64,000 nucleotides of DNA from Paramarasmius palmivorus (taxonomy: Eukaryota > Basidiomycota > Agaricomycetes > Agaricales > Marasmiaceae). The notes below the pieces were generated by a model that had not been told where the DNA came from, ran no database searches, and was given only the letters and a program-made list of their open reading frames with translations. The stretch spans positions 707,751-771,750 of the forward strand of contig JAYKXP010000018.1 of assembly GCA_037176845.1 (NCBI GenBank). Direction: 5' to 3'. Shown piece after piece: positions 1-12,000 of this stretch (position 1 is the stretch's first letter; every line of letters starts with the position of its first letter). The position numbers were made by a program, and so were the translations under genes.

Positions 1-798
1 ATATAAACTAGCCTCAGTGCTGTATTTGTAGGTTGAAGGAGGACAAACACAGTACCAGTCCCATTGCAGAAAGGCCACTTTCATGCTATACATATGGCAT
101 CCCTCATACATGCCATGGGAACCACAAGTCAACATTGGTCTAAACATGCAGGTTAGGCAGCAGTTTTCTAATATTGATTGCAGCCCAACAGAAAAGAGAC
201 AAAGCTGATTTATGCATTAAGAAAAGACACTATAGAGGCAGGTATAAATGCTGTGCCAGTGTATACATCTCAATAGAATGATAGATCTGTAATATATCAA
301 AGACATTATGTCTATGGACAATCTGTAGCAGAAAATCAGGAAGAGATGTTAGCAGCAACAATTCTTAGCAATGAATAAGCATGTAACACTTGATGTCAAA
401 TCAAGCAGACTGTGATTGACACCTAAGCAAATCACATTTAGGTTTGTAACAAACTGGCAGCTTTTTCTATGCAAGGGTCACTACAACAGTGAAATGTTTG
501 ACTAGCAGACTCCTGACTTGATTTACTTTGACAGGAGCTACTACTGAGGACCTGATATATGAACCAATTGCTTTCCTCAAGAACCCTCATGACCATCCAT
601 TCTTCTAGGGATGCCAATGGATCGGCTGGGTTGGGTATGGATCCACCCCTGAACCTGACCCAGAACCTGTGGGTTTGACCCGGTAATACCACTTAGTTTT
701 GGTGAAATCACCTAATACTATGACTGCTCTCAGTGTACAAAAGCACTCTACTGTGGTGTAGTTGTGCAAGTGTGGTTTGGCGTGATCAGAGTCACCGT
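1..798. other. AT-rich flank without a recognisable gene
   Basis: Only short ORFs occur here, with stops in all frames and no motif I recognise. Around 605-690 there is a short stretch of alternating CCTGAACC/GGGTTTGAC-type words that translates as a Gly-Ser repeat on the minus strand; it looks like simple sequence rather than a protein. The segment ends at CCGT, directly before the 5' end of a truncated LTR copy. Confidence 0.5.
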
Positions 799-1380
799 TG
801 TGAGGGTACCAGAATGAAATCACTGAAAACCAGTCATTTTGACACTAATTGTTGTGTTCAGAATCGCACTAGTACATCATACTAAGTACTATATGGACTT
901 GGTATCACTGCTAGGAACCTAGTAGTGTGCATATGACAAAGAATAAGATAGGCATGCACTGCGTAGTGAATACTAGCTGCGTGCGCATAGACGTTGATGT
1001 CGTCGTCAGCCCTATATGATTGCGCTAGGATACGAGTTGAAAACTGTAGACCATATCTATACTCTATTATCAGGCTGGGACCTTACCAGGACATGCTACT
1101 GTACATGGTAGACTTCCTAGTAGGTCATATGGCTACACTATAAGTGCACTATGGGACATATGGGATGGGATAGTGAATGAGGACCAGCTACCACAGCGTA
1201 GAAAGGACCCTAGGGAACAAATCAGAGCTATATACCAAATATGGTAGAAGCTGGAGGTGTGAGTCACCTTTGAGAGCAAAGTTGCCTGGATTAGAAATGT
1301 CTGAGTAACCGGGTCATTGATATGAGGACCATATGGGGGCTTAACAGCTTTCCAATATCGATCAGAATATCCCTCAAGCT
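799..1380 (+). repeat. 5'-truncated-length LTR copy 1 (first ~580 bp of the LTR)
   Basis: Starts with TGTGAGGGTACCAGAA and runs nearly base for base with the first ~600 bp of the two complete LTRs at 2985 and 37025, then diverges abruptly after CCCTCAAGCT at 1380. It lacks the TATA box, the polyadenylation signal and the CCTCACA 3' end present in the other copies. Many differences from the complete copies are CpG changed to TpG or CpA (for example CTCGAGCT read here as CTCAAGCT), which suggests it is the oldest of the three. The 4 bp before it are CCGT; no matching downstream duplication is expected because the 3' end is missing. Confidence 0.85.
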
Positions 1381-1653
1381 ACGATGATACACCTGACTTT
1401 AATCACTTCATTTTCGAACGCAAATACACTAGTTTTGCACTTTATCATTGTTGCATAAACCCATAATGGTTACTAGCTCAATGTGGGTCAGTGTTTTCGC
1501 TGACTGGTACAAGTTTGGACAGAATAAAAAGTTTGAATGCAAGTTTAGATCAAGACAGCGACTCAGAAGACAGTACAAGAACAAACAGATCAACAGGATG
1601 CTAAGATCGGTCAAGGGTAGTACAAGACTAAGTAAGAGATATCAGGTTATTTA

Positions 1654-2984
1654 TCATGGATAAAGGAAACCATCACCTCTAGGAACAGGGTCATAAGCGA
1701 TGGCATACTTGTTGCTATTAAGAACACAAGTCTCCTTGGTCGCAACGGCAAGAACGAAAGCTTTATGAGCCTGCTCCCTGTTAGAATGGGACGTGTACTT
1801 GTTCTCTGGAACATGTAGGACAAGACACTTCACATTCTCCCTGAATAAACATCAGATACAAGGAGCAGAGCCAAATGTAATACGAAGCTTACCATCCACG
1901 GATGAATCTGATACATTGACCACAAGCCACACAATACCAGCGAGCATCAGGTGGGGGAAGATTCACCACCACATTGCAGTTATGGCAGACTAAGGTCATA
2001 GTAGGGACCACTTTGGCAGCCTGTGGATTCTCCACTGTAATCTGATAATGAGTTTCAACGAATCTTGATAGATAGTCTGTCGTACATGTGCGAACTAATC
2101 AGACATGTCCGACAGGAAACAAATAAATAAGCTTCTACTCACTTTTCTTTACTATGGCCTCCAACACACCATCAAGAGTGGCGTTCTTGGCCTTAGAGAG
2201 GTTGTCGAGGACTGAGGCATCAGCTCCAGCTATCGAGGATCAACGCGAGTCAACTATGAGAATCAATTTGGCATCTTACAAGTCCAAGAGGCTTCAATGA
2301 CACCTGCAAGAGCGCAAACCAAAGGAGGATCTGGAAGGGTAGGTTGAGGTTCAACAGTGGGAATGTAATCCATTGTTTGCTGGCAAGAGGAAGCATGTGC
2401 ACAAAGGAGGAAAAGAATCTGGAAGGTAATGGGGATTCCTTTCAGTTTACTAGTCTGGAATGGGTCGGAGATGACCTCCGACCAGTACGAGTTCGCAAAA
2501 GAAGGGAAGGATACAGTTGGTATTCTATTGGCAATGCGAGCAATATAAATGTACATCATTAGCTAGAGATCTATGTCTACTCAATAGTAGGGTCCGATAC
2601 TTGGAAAACAGCACTTTAGAATAGTTGGAAGGAAACATAGAAGTTGGACTTACGAAGGTGAAAAACTAAACCCAGTTCTCGCAGTTGTTCAGTATCCATG
2701 GCGGTGAGCCAGTCCCTATGCACGGAAGCAAGGTGTGGAGACATAGTGACATTGATTTCCATACCTACATGAGGTCCTGCTTCGCTGTCCTCATGAAATA
2801 AACGTTGTAAGCACAACTGGATCTTTTGAAGAGGAAGGGTTAATGACGATAAAGTGTGATCGAGAAACAGCTTACCTGAGCTTTGTTTTGTTTTACCGGT
2901 GGCAGATCCCAGAGCAAGTTGAAGGCAGTGAAACTAATCAAGGCTGTAGGTAGGAACACTGTGTTAACGCCAAGATCTGCCCGG
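1654..2984 (-). pseudogene. 3' part of a gene split by a solo LTR; putative zinc ribbon at the C-terminus
   Basis: Reading the minus strand from the LTR junction, an open segment (ADLGVNTVFLPT...) reaches a GTAAGC donor at about 2874. Further exons follow: one with PHVGMEINVTMSPHLASVHR, one with AGADASVLDNLSKAKNATL, one with a Cys motif CHNCN...WYCVACGQC that resembles a zinc ribbon, and a last exon ending DGFLYP then TGA at 1654. The frame across the LTR is the same as that of the 5' part at 4721-5391 once one copy of the CCGG target duplication is removed, so both parts were one gene. I do not recognise the family of the C-terminal part. Exon borders inside this half are approximate. Whether any transcript spans the 1.7-kb LTR cannot be told from the DNA. 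Confidence 0.6.
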
Positions 2985-4720
2985 TGTGAGGGTACCAGAA
3001 TGAAATCGCTGAAAAACAGTCGTTTTGACACTAATAGTTGTGTTCAGAATCGCACTAGTACATCATACTGAGTACTATATGGACTTGGTATCACTGCTAG
3101 GAACCTAGTGGTGCGCATATGACAAAGAATAAGATAGGCATGCACTGCGTAGTGAATACTAGCTGCGTGCGCATAGACGTTGATGTCGTCGTCAGCCCTA
3201 TATGATTGCGCTAGGATACACGTCGAAACCTGTAGACCATATCTATACTCTATTATCAGGCTGGAACCTTACAAGGACATGCTACTGTACATGGTAGACT
3301 TCCTAGTAGGTCATATGGCTACACTATACTCGCGCCATGGGACATATGAGATGGGATAGTGAATGAGGACCAGCTACCACAGCGTAGAAAGGACCCTAGG
3401 GGACGAATCAGAGCTATATACCAAATACGGTAGAAGCTGGAGGTGCGAGTCACCTTCGAGAGCAGAGTTACCAGGATTAGAAATGTCCAAGTAACTGGGT
3501 CATTGATATGAGGACCATATGGGGGCTTAACAGCTTTCCCATATCGATCGGAATATCCCTCGAGCTTTGAGTTGGGATTCCTACGGCTAGTACAGACACT
3601 AGTGCGGGACATATAGTCCTATAACAAAGGAACAGATGGGATTCTGTTCCAGGACTGTCCTAGGACATAGAAAATATACTATAGAACTACACGGGCACAG
3701 AGCCTACCTTCCTCGGATACGAATCCGAAGCGTTTCGGTCTAGATCGGACACCTAGCAAGTTCCGAGCGGAATAACTATGTCCTAGCACTGATATCCGAA
3801 ACGCACCATGCGGAACAGCGCCTCTGCGCGCCACTTCCTAGCAACCAAAAAGTAATATGGCTCGCAGTCCTGCAAAATAATGTCGAATTCCAACCAATAT
3901 ATACCCAAACCTTCCTTTTCTGGTAGATACTTACTTCATATGGACAGAATCCTCTCCTCGTTCTCATTTCTTGCATAGTTACTATTACTTTATCGTGTCC
4001 ACTTTCACTTATATGTAAAATATGTACGCTTGCGGGTATATAAGCAGCAGGGTTTTCCCTAGGAAGCCCTCAAGCAATTACCCCCGCTATATACATAGCC
4101 CTAGTGCACCAATAGCAGAGTTCTTGTCTTCTATCGTTGACCATAGAGGCGACGTGTGCTTAGAAAATAACTTAGAAAATAAAACCTTGAAAAGCCCTTC
4201 TCTATATTAAACTAGAGTCGTGAAATTAAGAACTTTGAGATACCCATAGGACAGAGCTAGTTCATCTAGACTCTTTGGATAGGATTGATTGTTTCAGGAC
4301 TAGTGTGGAGCCCCACTAGATCCCTTTTCACTTGGTGTGGAGCCCCACTAGCTTATAGGTGGCCTGGTTGTTGTGCTAGTTCGACTAGTGTAACCAGTGC
4401 CTTTCATAGGAACAATAGGTCTTTACCCTTGTCGGGTTCGATAGGTTATTTTGCGTCATAGGAACGTATAGGAATAGTTATAGATAGGTTTATAGGTTGG
4501 CTTGCGTTGTCTTGATCATATCGAGACTATATTATCATATTACATTGTTTCATTCATCGCTCGTACACTTCCCTTGTGTCCTAGTGATTTGTAGACGTTC
4601 AACTAGTGTGCTAGTTGGTTTCTTGTGTCGATTGTACGGATCCTTTGACAACGTCGAACCCCGCTTGCACAACTTGGCATATATATTTCGCTCGTTCACA
4701 AGCGTTATATAAGCCTCACA
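2985..4720 (+). mobile_element. Solo LTR, copy 2, with 4-bp target-site duplication CCGG
   Basis: 1736 bp bounded by TGTGAGG at the 5' end and its inverse CCTCACA at the 3' end, flanked on both sides by CCGG (2981-2984 and 4721-4724). No gag, protease, integrase or reverse transcriptase ORF lies between the ends, and the same unit recurs at 37025-38832, so it is an LTR left by recombination rather than an internal region. It carries a TATA box and an AATAAA signal in the order expected for U3-R-U5. The superfamily (Ty3 or Ty1 type) cannot be decided without an internal sequence. It interrupts an exon of a minus-strand gene. Confidence 0.85.
4037..4183 (+). promoter_or_regulatory. LTR promoter and polyadenylation signals (copy 2)
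   Basis: TATATAAG at 4037-4044 followed about 140 bp later by AATAAA at 4178-4183. In an LTR these would mark the U3/R start and the R/U5 end. Both signals are present at the equivalent places in the copy at 37025, which supports function at the time of insertion. Confidence 0.55.
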
Positions 4721-5391
4721 CCGGGAAACGGATACACCATAGTACATGGCGTCCAGGAGACATCTACAGGGAGACGATTCATCAAAGAGTTCCGCGTAAC
4801 AATGTGTCAGCTTCAAGAGCCAGTCGTAGTCCGGATCGGCGACGGAAATGATGGTGCTATCGGAATGATTAACCTGCGTTAAATACCATTCTTTTGGAAG
4901 GCGATCCCCAAACTGGGTTTTGATATCGGGCGCGAGAATGTACGTTTGGCGGAGACAACGGGCATTGATGAATTCGGTGTGAATTTCGTGACCTATGACG
5001 CCGAACTTCATTTGCCAGGAATGACATGACAGCATGTCAATGTGACCAAGATAGAGAAAATTGGGTAGGTCAAGTGGGGGTAAAGGAATTGAAACACAAA
5101 GGTCGTCCCCCACGCGGCGGGGGAGTACAGTGACCTCGTTAGTTGCGGAGAGTGGGTCGTATAGGTTTAGCTGTGGGTTGACCGTGAAATTTTTGTTCGA
5201 GAAGTATGCTGAACGATAAGTGTACAATTCACCGGGTTTGCGAGTAGTGTTGAGGGACACTCTTCTGAACAACGTCATTTCAGGGTACAGTGAAACCATG
5301 TGCGTAGCCGAAATGAAATTCATCATTAGAGCTAGACAAAGAGGATGAGTTTTCAGACGCGATACAGAGAAAAAGGCCACATACTCGATGT
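4721..5391 (-). pseudogene. 5' part of the LTR-split gene; related to the downstream domain of the F-box/NTase-like paralogs
   Basis: A minus-strand frame opens after a probable splice acceptor near 5391 and reads through to the LTR border without a stop. Its start (ALMMNFISATHMVSLYPEMT) matches the same position in the paralogs at 43.5-47.1 kb, which read FALYPELTL, VMNFIAHNYAMCLFP and VMNFISHNWAVCLFP. No acceptable ATG is seen at the beginning, so at least one upstream exon (expected to hold the nucleotidyltransferase-like core) is missing or unrecognised in 5.4-6.9 kb. The reading frame continues in phase on the other side of the LTR. The gene is therefore interrupted, and possibly already partial before the insertion. 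Confidence 0.6.
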
Positions 5392-6883
5392 TGCGTGAAG
5401 CACGAGGTCAATTGGATTGGATTTCGTGACAACTATCTCTACTATCCGTCCTTTCGGTATATGTGCAATATATGTGAACTATAAGCATAAAACTTGTCAG
5501 ATACATATCTCAAGCTACAGTGATTGGATTCCTTTCAACCCTGGACATATTCTTAACTGATTTTTCATCCTGAATTCGATTTTGAGGTTCCCCAAGTCCC
5601 CAGATCAATCCCTGCAATACTACATCCATATTACATGTTTTCTGTAATTGTGCAAGAATTGATTAGTCTGGCATATGGATTCCTGTCATGGGATTCATGG
5701 AGGCAATTGATATTCCTGTTCTATGCATAGTGAACGGTCTCTGATTCATTTTTGGTGATTTTAGGAGCAATCCCCATGCTCCAGTACAAAAAAACCCCTA
5801 AAAATGCGATTTTTTATGTATTTTTTATGTAGCAACATACAGATGTGTTCAAAAAATGTCCTTTCATAGTAGGAAAGTGTATTTTGAGTGCCTGAACTCG
5901 ATTCTGAACTCCCCTTGGTGCTGGGATGCTTCCCTGAGGTGCTATTCATGTACTACTGCCTGTGTTACATAACTGTACAATACATTGGATTGAACAAGGT
6001 GTTGCACATACAGGAGTGCTTGGGCAAGTATATATTCGTCATCTATACACCCTAGAGTGGGTTATGAACAAGAATTGGCCCATCCCAATCATTCCCTGTG
6101 GTATAGTATTACCAATGTCTAAAAAAAGCGAATTTAGCTGTAATAAATCTGGAAAAATAGGCAGCTCTCCAGGATTGTAAACCAAGCGAGGGGACATATA
6201 TATCATCTCTGATTCACAATATCTAAGCCCCAGCTGCACTACATCCCATCCTGTAATTTTATTCCCCTAATTTCGGAGATTTTCAGTATTTTTGATATTT
6301 AAGCACCATTATCCCACCAATCTATGTACTATTTGGTGTCCCCAGGCTTGTATTTGATGTATCTAGGTCCTCCAACTTACCCCATGTCAATATCTGCCCT
6401 GTAGCCCAAGATCCAACAGGCCATTTTTCTGAATTACCATATTTGGACCGCTTTTTTTGCATTCCCCTGCCCCCCAATTGCAGGGGCATGCTTTTAGAAC
6501 ATATTGGAACATATTCCCTCAAAAATGCGATTTTTATAGCCCCCCTGCATGCCCCAATAGCCCCCCAGTGCATTGATTCCAGGTGGAAAATGATGAGGTA
6601 AGGTCACCTTCCATTTTGGGAAGCCAAAAGCGGAGTAGGGAGGCACCCAGATGATGTCAGGAGGTGTGGGAATAATTTTTCCGCAAAAAAGCGCCCAAAA
6701 AGCGCACTGTTGCATCATGGAAAGAGCACCTTCCATTTTGGGATGCCAAAAGCGGTGTGGAAACATCTCCAGATCTCAAAAAAGCGGCCTGTTTCCTTTC
6801 CAGAAGGGGTGGGAATAATCCTTCCCAATTTAGAAGCACCCAAAGTGGACAGTACCTCTTATCTGCCTTGATTACTTGTCCTC
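5392..6883. other. Non-coding stretch with short repeats
   Basis: No convincing coding exon. The sequence contains several related phrases, such as AAAAATGCGATTTTT at about 5800 and 6525, and C-rich words around 6465-6560. It may hold the missing 5' exons of the gene downstream on the minus strand, but I could not identify any. Confidence 0.4.
6605..6830. repeat. Imperfect direct repeat, ~122-bp period
   Basis: CACCTTCCATTTTGGG begins at 6605 and again at 6727, each followed by A/TGCCAAAAGCGG and, further on, by GTGGGAATAAT. Two diverged copies of a unit of about 122 bp lie head to tail. No coding function is visible. It may be the internal part of a degraded non-autonomous element, since an orphan terminal repeat follows at 6884. 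Confidence 0.55.
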
Positions 6884-6943
6884 TACTTTTGTTAAAGTAG
6901 TTGTCCGCTACATTTGCAAAAGTCGTTGTGATAACTGTCAAGC
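6884..6943. repeat. Orphan KDZ terminal-repeat remnant
   Basis: The segment containing GTTAAAGTAG and TTGCAAAAGTCGTTGTGATA closely resembles the right terminal repeat of the KDZ element at 26640-26700, in the same orientation. An element ending here would lie to its left, but nothing recognisable remains there. Confidence 0.6.
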
Positions 6944-7115
6944 ACTATTGTTGAAGTTTAGCTGCATCAGCTGAAAATCAAGGAGGAAAAGATCGTATAT
7001 TGAAGAGTATATATGTAACAAATTTCTGGAAGGAAAAGCGTAAGTAGCATTTGCTCACGGTGAATTAGGCGCTGTACACCTTCCTCTTCTCCACACCCTA
7101 AACACTCTTGAGTTC

Positions 7116-7620
7116 ATGTACTCTTCCCGCCTGTCCCAGAAACTCGACGACACTCACCGATTTGATCTCACTGGCCAAGACGAAATTGATTTCCTGCTTG
7201 CTCGTGCAGGCAAAATGGCGGAAGACGAGCAATTCAAAGAGTCACTTGAATCTTTGTTGGAGGCTCGCAAGGTTGGCCGCCGACGTTGGCAGAACCGACT
7301 TAGTGCTGCAAGACACTATTCTCAGTGAGTAATATTGAGGACATTGCTTGTATTGCAGACTTTGACAATGTTTCAGAAACAAAGAAGCCAAATGAGAAGC
7401 TTCTCGTGTGTACGGTGCTCAGAAACGTCGGGAAACCAGCAGGTTGTCTGTAGAAGAGCAAGAGTCCGTGAAACAGCAAAATAGGGAGGTACAGAAACAA
7501 TGGCGGGAAGCGAATGTGGAAAGGTTAGCTCGCAAACAGAGAGAACGTAGACAAAGGTGAGTTTAAGTATCAACTGCCTATGATTCAGTTCTGATGTGGA
7601 ATCGTAGAGCTCAGCGTTAG
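7116..7620 (+). pseudogene. Small coiled-coil gene with one in-frame TGA
   Basis: Three exons fit exactly by phase: 7116-7324, 7377-7556 and 7608-7620, with GTGAGT donors and CAG/TAG acceptors, ending RAQR then TAG. The product would be about 133 residues, highly charged and helical: a first part with LARAGKMAEDEQFKESLE and a Lys/Arg/Glu/Gln-rich second part (QKQWREANVERLARKQRERR) typical of a coiled coil or basic nuclear protein. The only defect is TGA at 7393-7395, between NKEAK and EASR, where CGA (Arg) would fit. I do not recognise a family. Proximity to the KDZ-neighbour gene on the other strand suggests it belonged to transposon-associated cargo, which is inference. Confidence 0.6.
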
Positions 7621-8129
7621 CCCATATAGTTTACCGCCTTCCTCTTATTCGTTAATAGAAAGATCAATCTATTTGGCTATCTGTCGTTGGATTACTGCCC
7701 CGGCGCCGCATTACTCTCTTACTGCTCATCCTTCCTACTCCCACAAAGGCAACAACATCCTACATCATACACAAAAACGCGTGGGGCGAATCCAGATGTT
7801 GCAGGACCAACGCTTTCCCCCGGAAGACTATTCTATGTCAGACGATTGTCGACACAAACGTACATGCTCACTTACCTCCCCACTGCCCTGCTCTGTGGAA
7901 GTCCTATATTGCCGTCGACTGTTTGATGCATTGGTGCCGATTCGTTCTCTAGCACCAAGCCTGGCATGCTTGGAGAAGGGGGAGAAGATTGAAGGGTTGA
8001 TCAGGTAGTAGACATGGCTGGACACGTTGTGTTGCATGAGTTTTTATGTGACTGCTCAAAAATATTACCTGATACTGATTAATTGCCTTGTCTGGCACGT
8101 TTTCCACAGTTATCTCTGTTCTCCCCATC

Positions 8130-8811
8130 ATGTCTCAAGCTGAAGACAATGTCGACTATGCCAACCTCTTTCCTCCAATCGACAAAACCTGGGATCTTGA
8201 TACTGTTATAGACGCAGTACAAAGTATCAACTTCGTAGGTCAAGCCGACTTTACGTGGGAGAAGCATCGGTGCGCACCGTGCCTCATTGAATGTATCCAA
8301 GAAGGCACCCCTCCAAAGCGCTACTACGTTGTTCTGGACTATACTGCGCCACCGAGGTTTCGAGAGGGAATCTACCAATCTTACGCATAAGTCATGGTAA
8401 TCTACCGTTTGTGTTGATCATGCTAACAAAGTATTTCAGGGACGTGAAAGCGCTATTCCCAAACGATCAAGAGCCCTTCAACGTCTTTGTTGAGCGATGC
8501 AAGACGCTTGACATCGCCATTCAGTGTTTCAGGCAACACTGCGCTGAGGTACATGGAGAGGCGCTTGAGTTGGTCGAGCGAACCAAGGAAAACAATTGCG
8601 CTGAAGCTCTTGATGAGGCTGAAAATCATCTGGAGCAGTTCAAGGCCACCTGTAGTGGCACCAGCCTTCTATCAGAACTTGGTTATTACCTGTCCGTGCC
8701 CATATATCTACAGCAGTTGTTACCAGTGCTATAAATGGGAAGAACTTGGAAATAATAGCTGGGAGGTGGAGCTCTATCTCGGCAAAACTTTGTGAAGTAC
8801 GCGAGGGTTGA
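8130..8811 (+). CDS. Unknown 188-aa protein, three exons
   Basis: The model 8130-8356, 8440-8681, 8714-8811 keeps phase throughout and gives 188 residues ending KLCEVREG. Both introns are short; the first donor (GTTTCG) and second donor (GTTATT) are non-consensus after GT, so the borders carry some doubt, but joining them is the only arrangement that joins the three open segments. The N-terminal half has HRCAPCLIECIQEG, three cysteines that could be structural. The C-terminal half is helical and acidic (ERTKENNCAEALDEAENHLE). No signal peptide or membrane segment is seen. Family not recognised. It lies between the broken coiled-coil gene and the convergent large minus-strand gene. Confidence 0.6.
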
Positions 8812-9016
8812 ACACCAGACCTCTGGGAAAGCCGGACAGCTATTATCTAACATATCGCGAGCCTACCACTCAGCCATCAATCTGTTGCTATCCCTAACAT
8901 TCTTACCATCATACATCACTCGCAAATCCCGGCAATAAACAAAAAAAATCTTTGGATCGATAACAGGAAAAAAACCTCCTTGATTGAAGGGAAAAACTCC
9001 TACTATCAGTACACAA

Positions 9017-12000
9017 CTATCTACTAGCCTCCCGCAAACATTTGAATGTATATGCTACTTCATCCCGTGCACCTTCATATAGACCATGCTGCAGGAGCTT
9101 GTGCTGGCGTTCTCGGTGAGTAGTGCATGGTAGTCGCTCCACAGCCTTTTTCCACCATGCGAGACCTACTACGAAGCTAACAATGCCATTTGGTCCAAAC
9201 CTTTCCAGCTCACTCCAATCTTGACCACTCTCCTGTGTCAGCCGAATGCCAATTCCGCAGTCTCGACGCCATCCCGGAGCACATGCCTTGTACCAGTTCT
9301 CGAAGTCCTCGGCATACTTGGGCAAATCCTTGATATCATCCTTGCAGGAGACCGGACGCCCACAATTGATCCAGTGTGTAATAACGGAAGGTCGGTGTGT
9401 TGCTAGGAGTCGCTTCCCCTTGTAATCAGCTTGACCATCGAGTCGAAGCCAGTTCATCGTTACGTCGCGGAGCTCTCGGTCCATCTTGGCATCATGGCAG
9501 ATCGATATCACTGTTCGAACGTAGTCAGGCGTGCCTTGAGGAGTGCTGACCATATGCGGAATGTGCTCCGGTACAGGGTCGACAACAGGAGTGGTGGTGT
9601 TGGATTCGCTAGCCCTGATCTTCCTACGCTTAGCACTTGGGCCTGAGGATGGTGTACTGAGACACTTCCTCTTCTCCCTGCTACCAACGACGATCAAGTC
9701 GTCGTCGTCCGAACGATCCGCGTTATTATGGGATGTGCTCTTGCCCCGCGCCTCGATGACGTTGACATCTTCATCCTCTGTGATGGACCCAGCAGCTTCT
9801 GCCTCCTGTCGTGTTCGTTTGCGAGCAACCTCAGTGCCTGTAATGACTGGCCTCTTTCTCGGGATAACAACACCATCAAACGTCAGCACCCGTTTAACAG
9901 GTGCGCTCGCTGATTTGTCTGAGGCCTTGGCAGTTGCTGAAGACTTCGACATTGAAGTGGAAGGAAGTGGCGAGGAGTTCATGGGAGAAGCCACAAATGG
10001 CTCAGGTGATGACCCACGTACGGACACAGGGGGTGAACTATGAAGCGAAGCTGAAGGAGAGGTCGCGCGAGATGGTGGCGGAGATGTTGGTGCCGTAGAC
10101 GATGGGGACGGCGGATTAGAGACAGATGTGGTATCTTTTTCTGAAGATGATGAGGGTCCCAGCCTATTCGCACGAGTGCTTTGGGAATTATTCCCCTTCT
10201 TGGCCGCAGAGCCGGGCCAAGGGGGCGCAGTAAATGTCTTCCTGGCATGAATCATGGCAGGTGGTAGTCCACGGCGTGATGAGGTAGAATCTGTCATCGA
10301 TGGTCTTAGAGAGGTAGACCCTGAAGGCTTGGAAGAAGATGTTGAGGGTTTGGAAGAGGCAGAAATCGACAGCTTATAAGTGGACGATGCTGAAGGCTTC
10401 GAAGTGGAAGCTGTTGAGGGCTTGGAAGAGCTGGATGCCGAGGGCTTGGTAGATGGCAAGGAAATGGAAGGGGTAGGAACAGTAGAACCAGCGTCGGTAG
10501 TCGTAGAGGGTTTGCTTGCTGCTGTAATCGATTGCCCTGATTTCGAAGAGCCCGCGGATCGTGCACCCGACGCTTCGATAATATCATCGACACGATGGTA
10601 ATTGACCCCATCTTCCTCTGACACTAGGGAGGACATCGATGGGGCCTCCATAGGCAGCGCCCGACTTTGACATTCGGAGACGGCTATTGTTTTGTCAGAC
10701 GATTTTAACCCACATTCAACACAACCTTGTACTCACTGAAGCACTTCCTCAAGAATGTACCAAAGACGGTGAGGACATATTTTTTATAAGGTGCGCGAGC
10801 AGCAGCACCAAAGTTCATCGGACTTGGACCATTGGTTGTACCAGAATGAACACTAGAATAACAAAAGGCGTAAATACATTATCACCCGCGCCCTGGATAC
10901 ACTCTAACCCACCTCAAGGTATTCAACCTTCCCGCATCTGCAGGTTCTGGACCTCCACCTATCAGCGTCCAATGCCAACCTGTAGCCTCCCTCAAACCAT
11001 CCAAGATAGGCTGCGTGAAAGCAGCAGCTCGCTCGATTGCCCTATGATGGGGGAAAGGTACTCAGCAACACATAGTATTCAGTTCCAATTTGCAACATAC
11101 CTTTGACGAGAGGCTGGGTCCGTAGCCGGCGGTGCATTCCTCTGCTGGCGCCAAGCTTCGACACGTTTGTTATGCTCTTGCTCAGCCAATGTTGCCCATT
11201 GTTTTTGCTCATCTGGAGTTAAGTTGGCGTACTGTTGGTTCACGACTTCTTGACGAACAGCGATAAAGGAATCTCCTCCTGTAAGTATACATTTAGTATC
11301 CCAACGCCAAACTCGAAATGGACGCATACCTTTCTTGACGAAGCGAATTTTCTGCTGCTTGTCGGCAATTGCTTCTGCAACTAGCCCATCTACGGTCTCC
11401 GAGTTTAGGCGTGCCCATATTCCATGAGGAGTATTGCTGGTGAGATCGGTGCTGTTCGCTGCTTGGTTCTCTGCAGACTGGATGTATTCGGCCTGGATCT
11501 CTTCTGGGAGCCCCTTGAACGTAGCCTCAGCGATCTCGGCTCGTAGCTGGTCCTCGGCGATAGTCCCTGTGATAGTAGTTTAGTACATCGTCGTACATAG
11601 AATCAAGATACGTACCTTTGACCAGCCTTTCTCTAACCAAACGGTCTACCAGCTCAGCATTTTTCCTAGCCCACACGAGAGCAGGGCTGCGACGACGGCC
11701 AGGACCAGTATTGACCCCGGAGAGCTTAGCCATGAGACCTTTGAAGGCCTCGCCGTCCTTCGAGTTGGGATCTTGAGACTTCCTACAGTGATAATTCATC
11801 CAACGATTCATTTGCTGAAGTGGGAAGGAAGTGAGCCATGGGTGTCACAATCTGTCACAGTAGTCACATTACCTCGATTGTCTCCACGATGAACCTCTTC
11901 GTCTCCGCAAACTCATTGCATCGCTCCTCGAAATCTGCCAGGGACTCTCCTTCCTCCTGCTGAGGCTCGACGAGCTCAGGATCTGCAGTGTCGTCATCCA

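Noticed and set aside
4497..4712. ORFs repeated at 4497-4712 and 38610-38885 (MACVVLIISRLYYH... type)
   Set aside because: They are the same stretch of the LTR in two copies, end at the LTR border, and have no motif; not a gene.
7393..7395. TGA recoded as selenocysteine in the coiled-coil gene
   Set aside because: Basidiomycete fungi are not known to use selenocysteine, and Arg (CGA) fits the context; a nonsense mutation is simpler.
9543..10611. Several open frames opposite or overlapping the Ser/Pro-rich exon (9543-10043, 9979-10248, 10306-10611, 10380-10601)
   Set aside because: Shadows caused by the biased composition of the 544-codon exon; no splice logic or motif.
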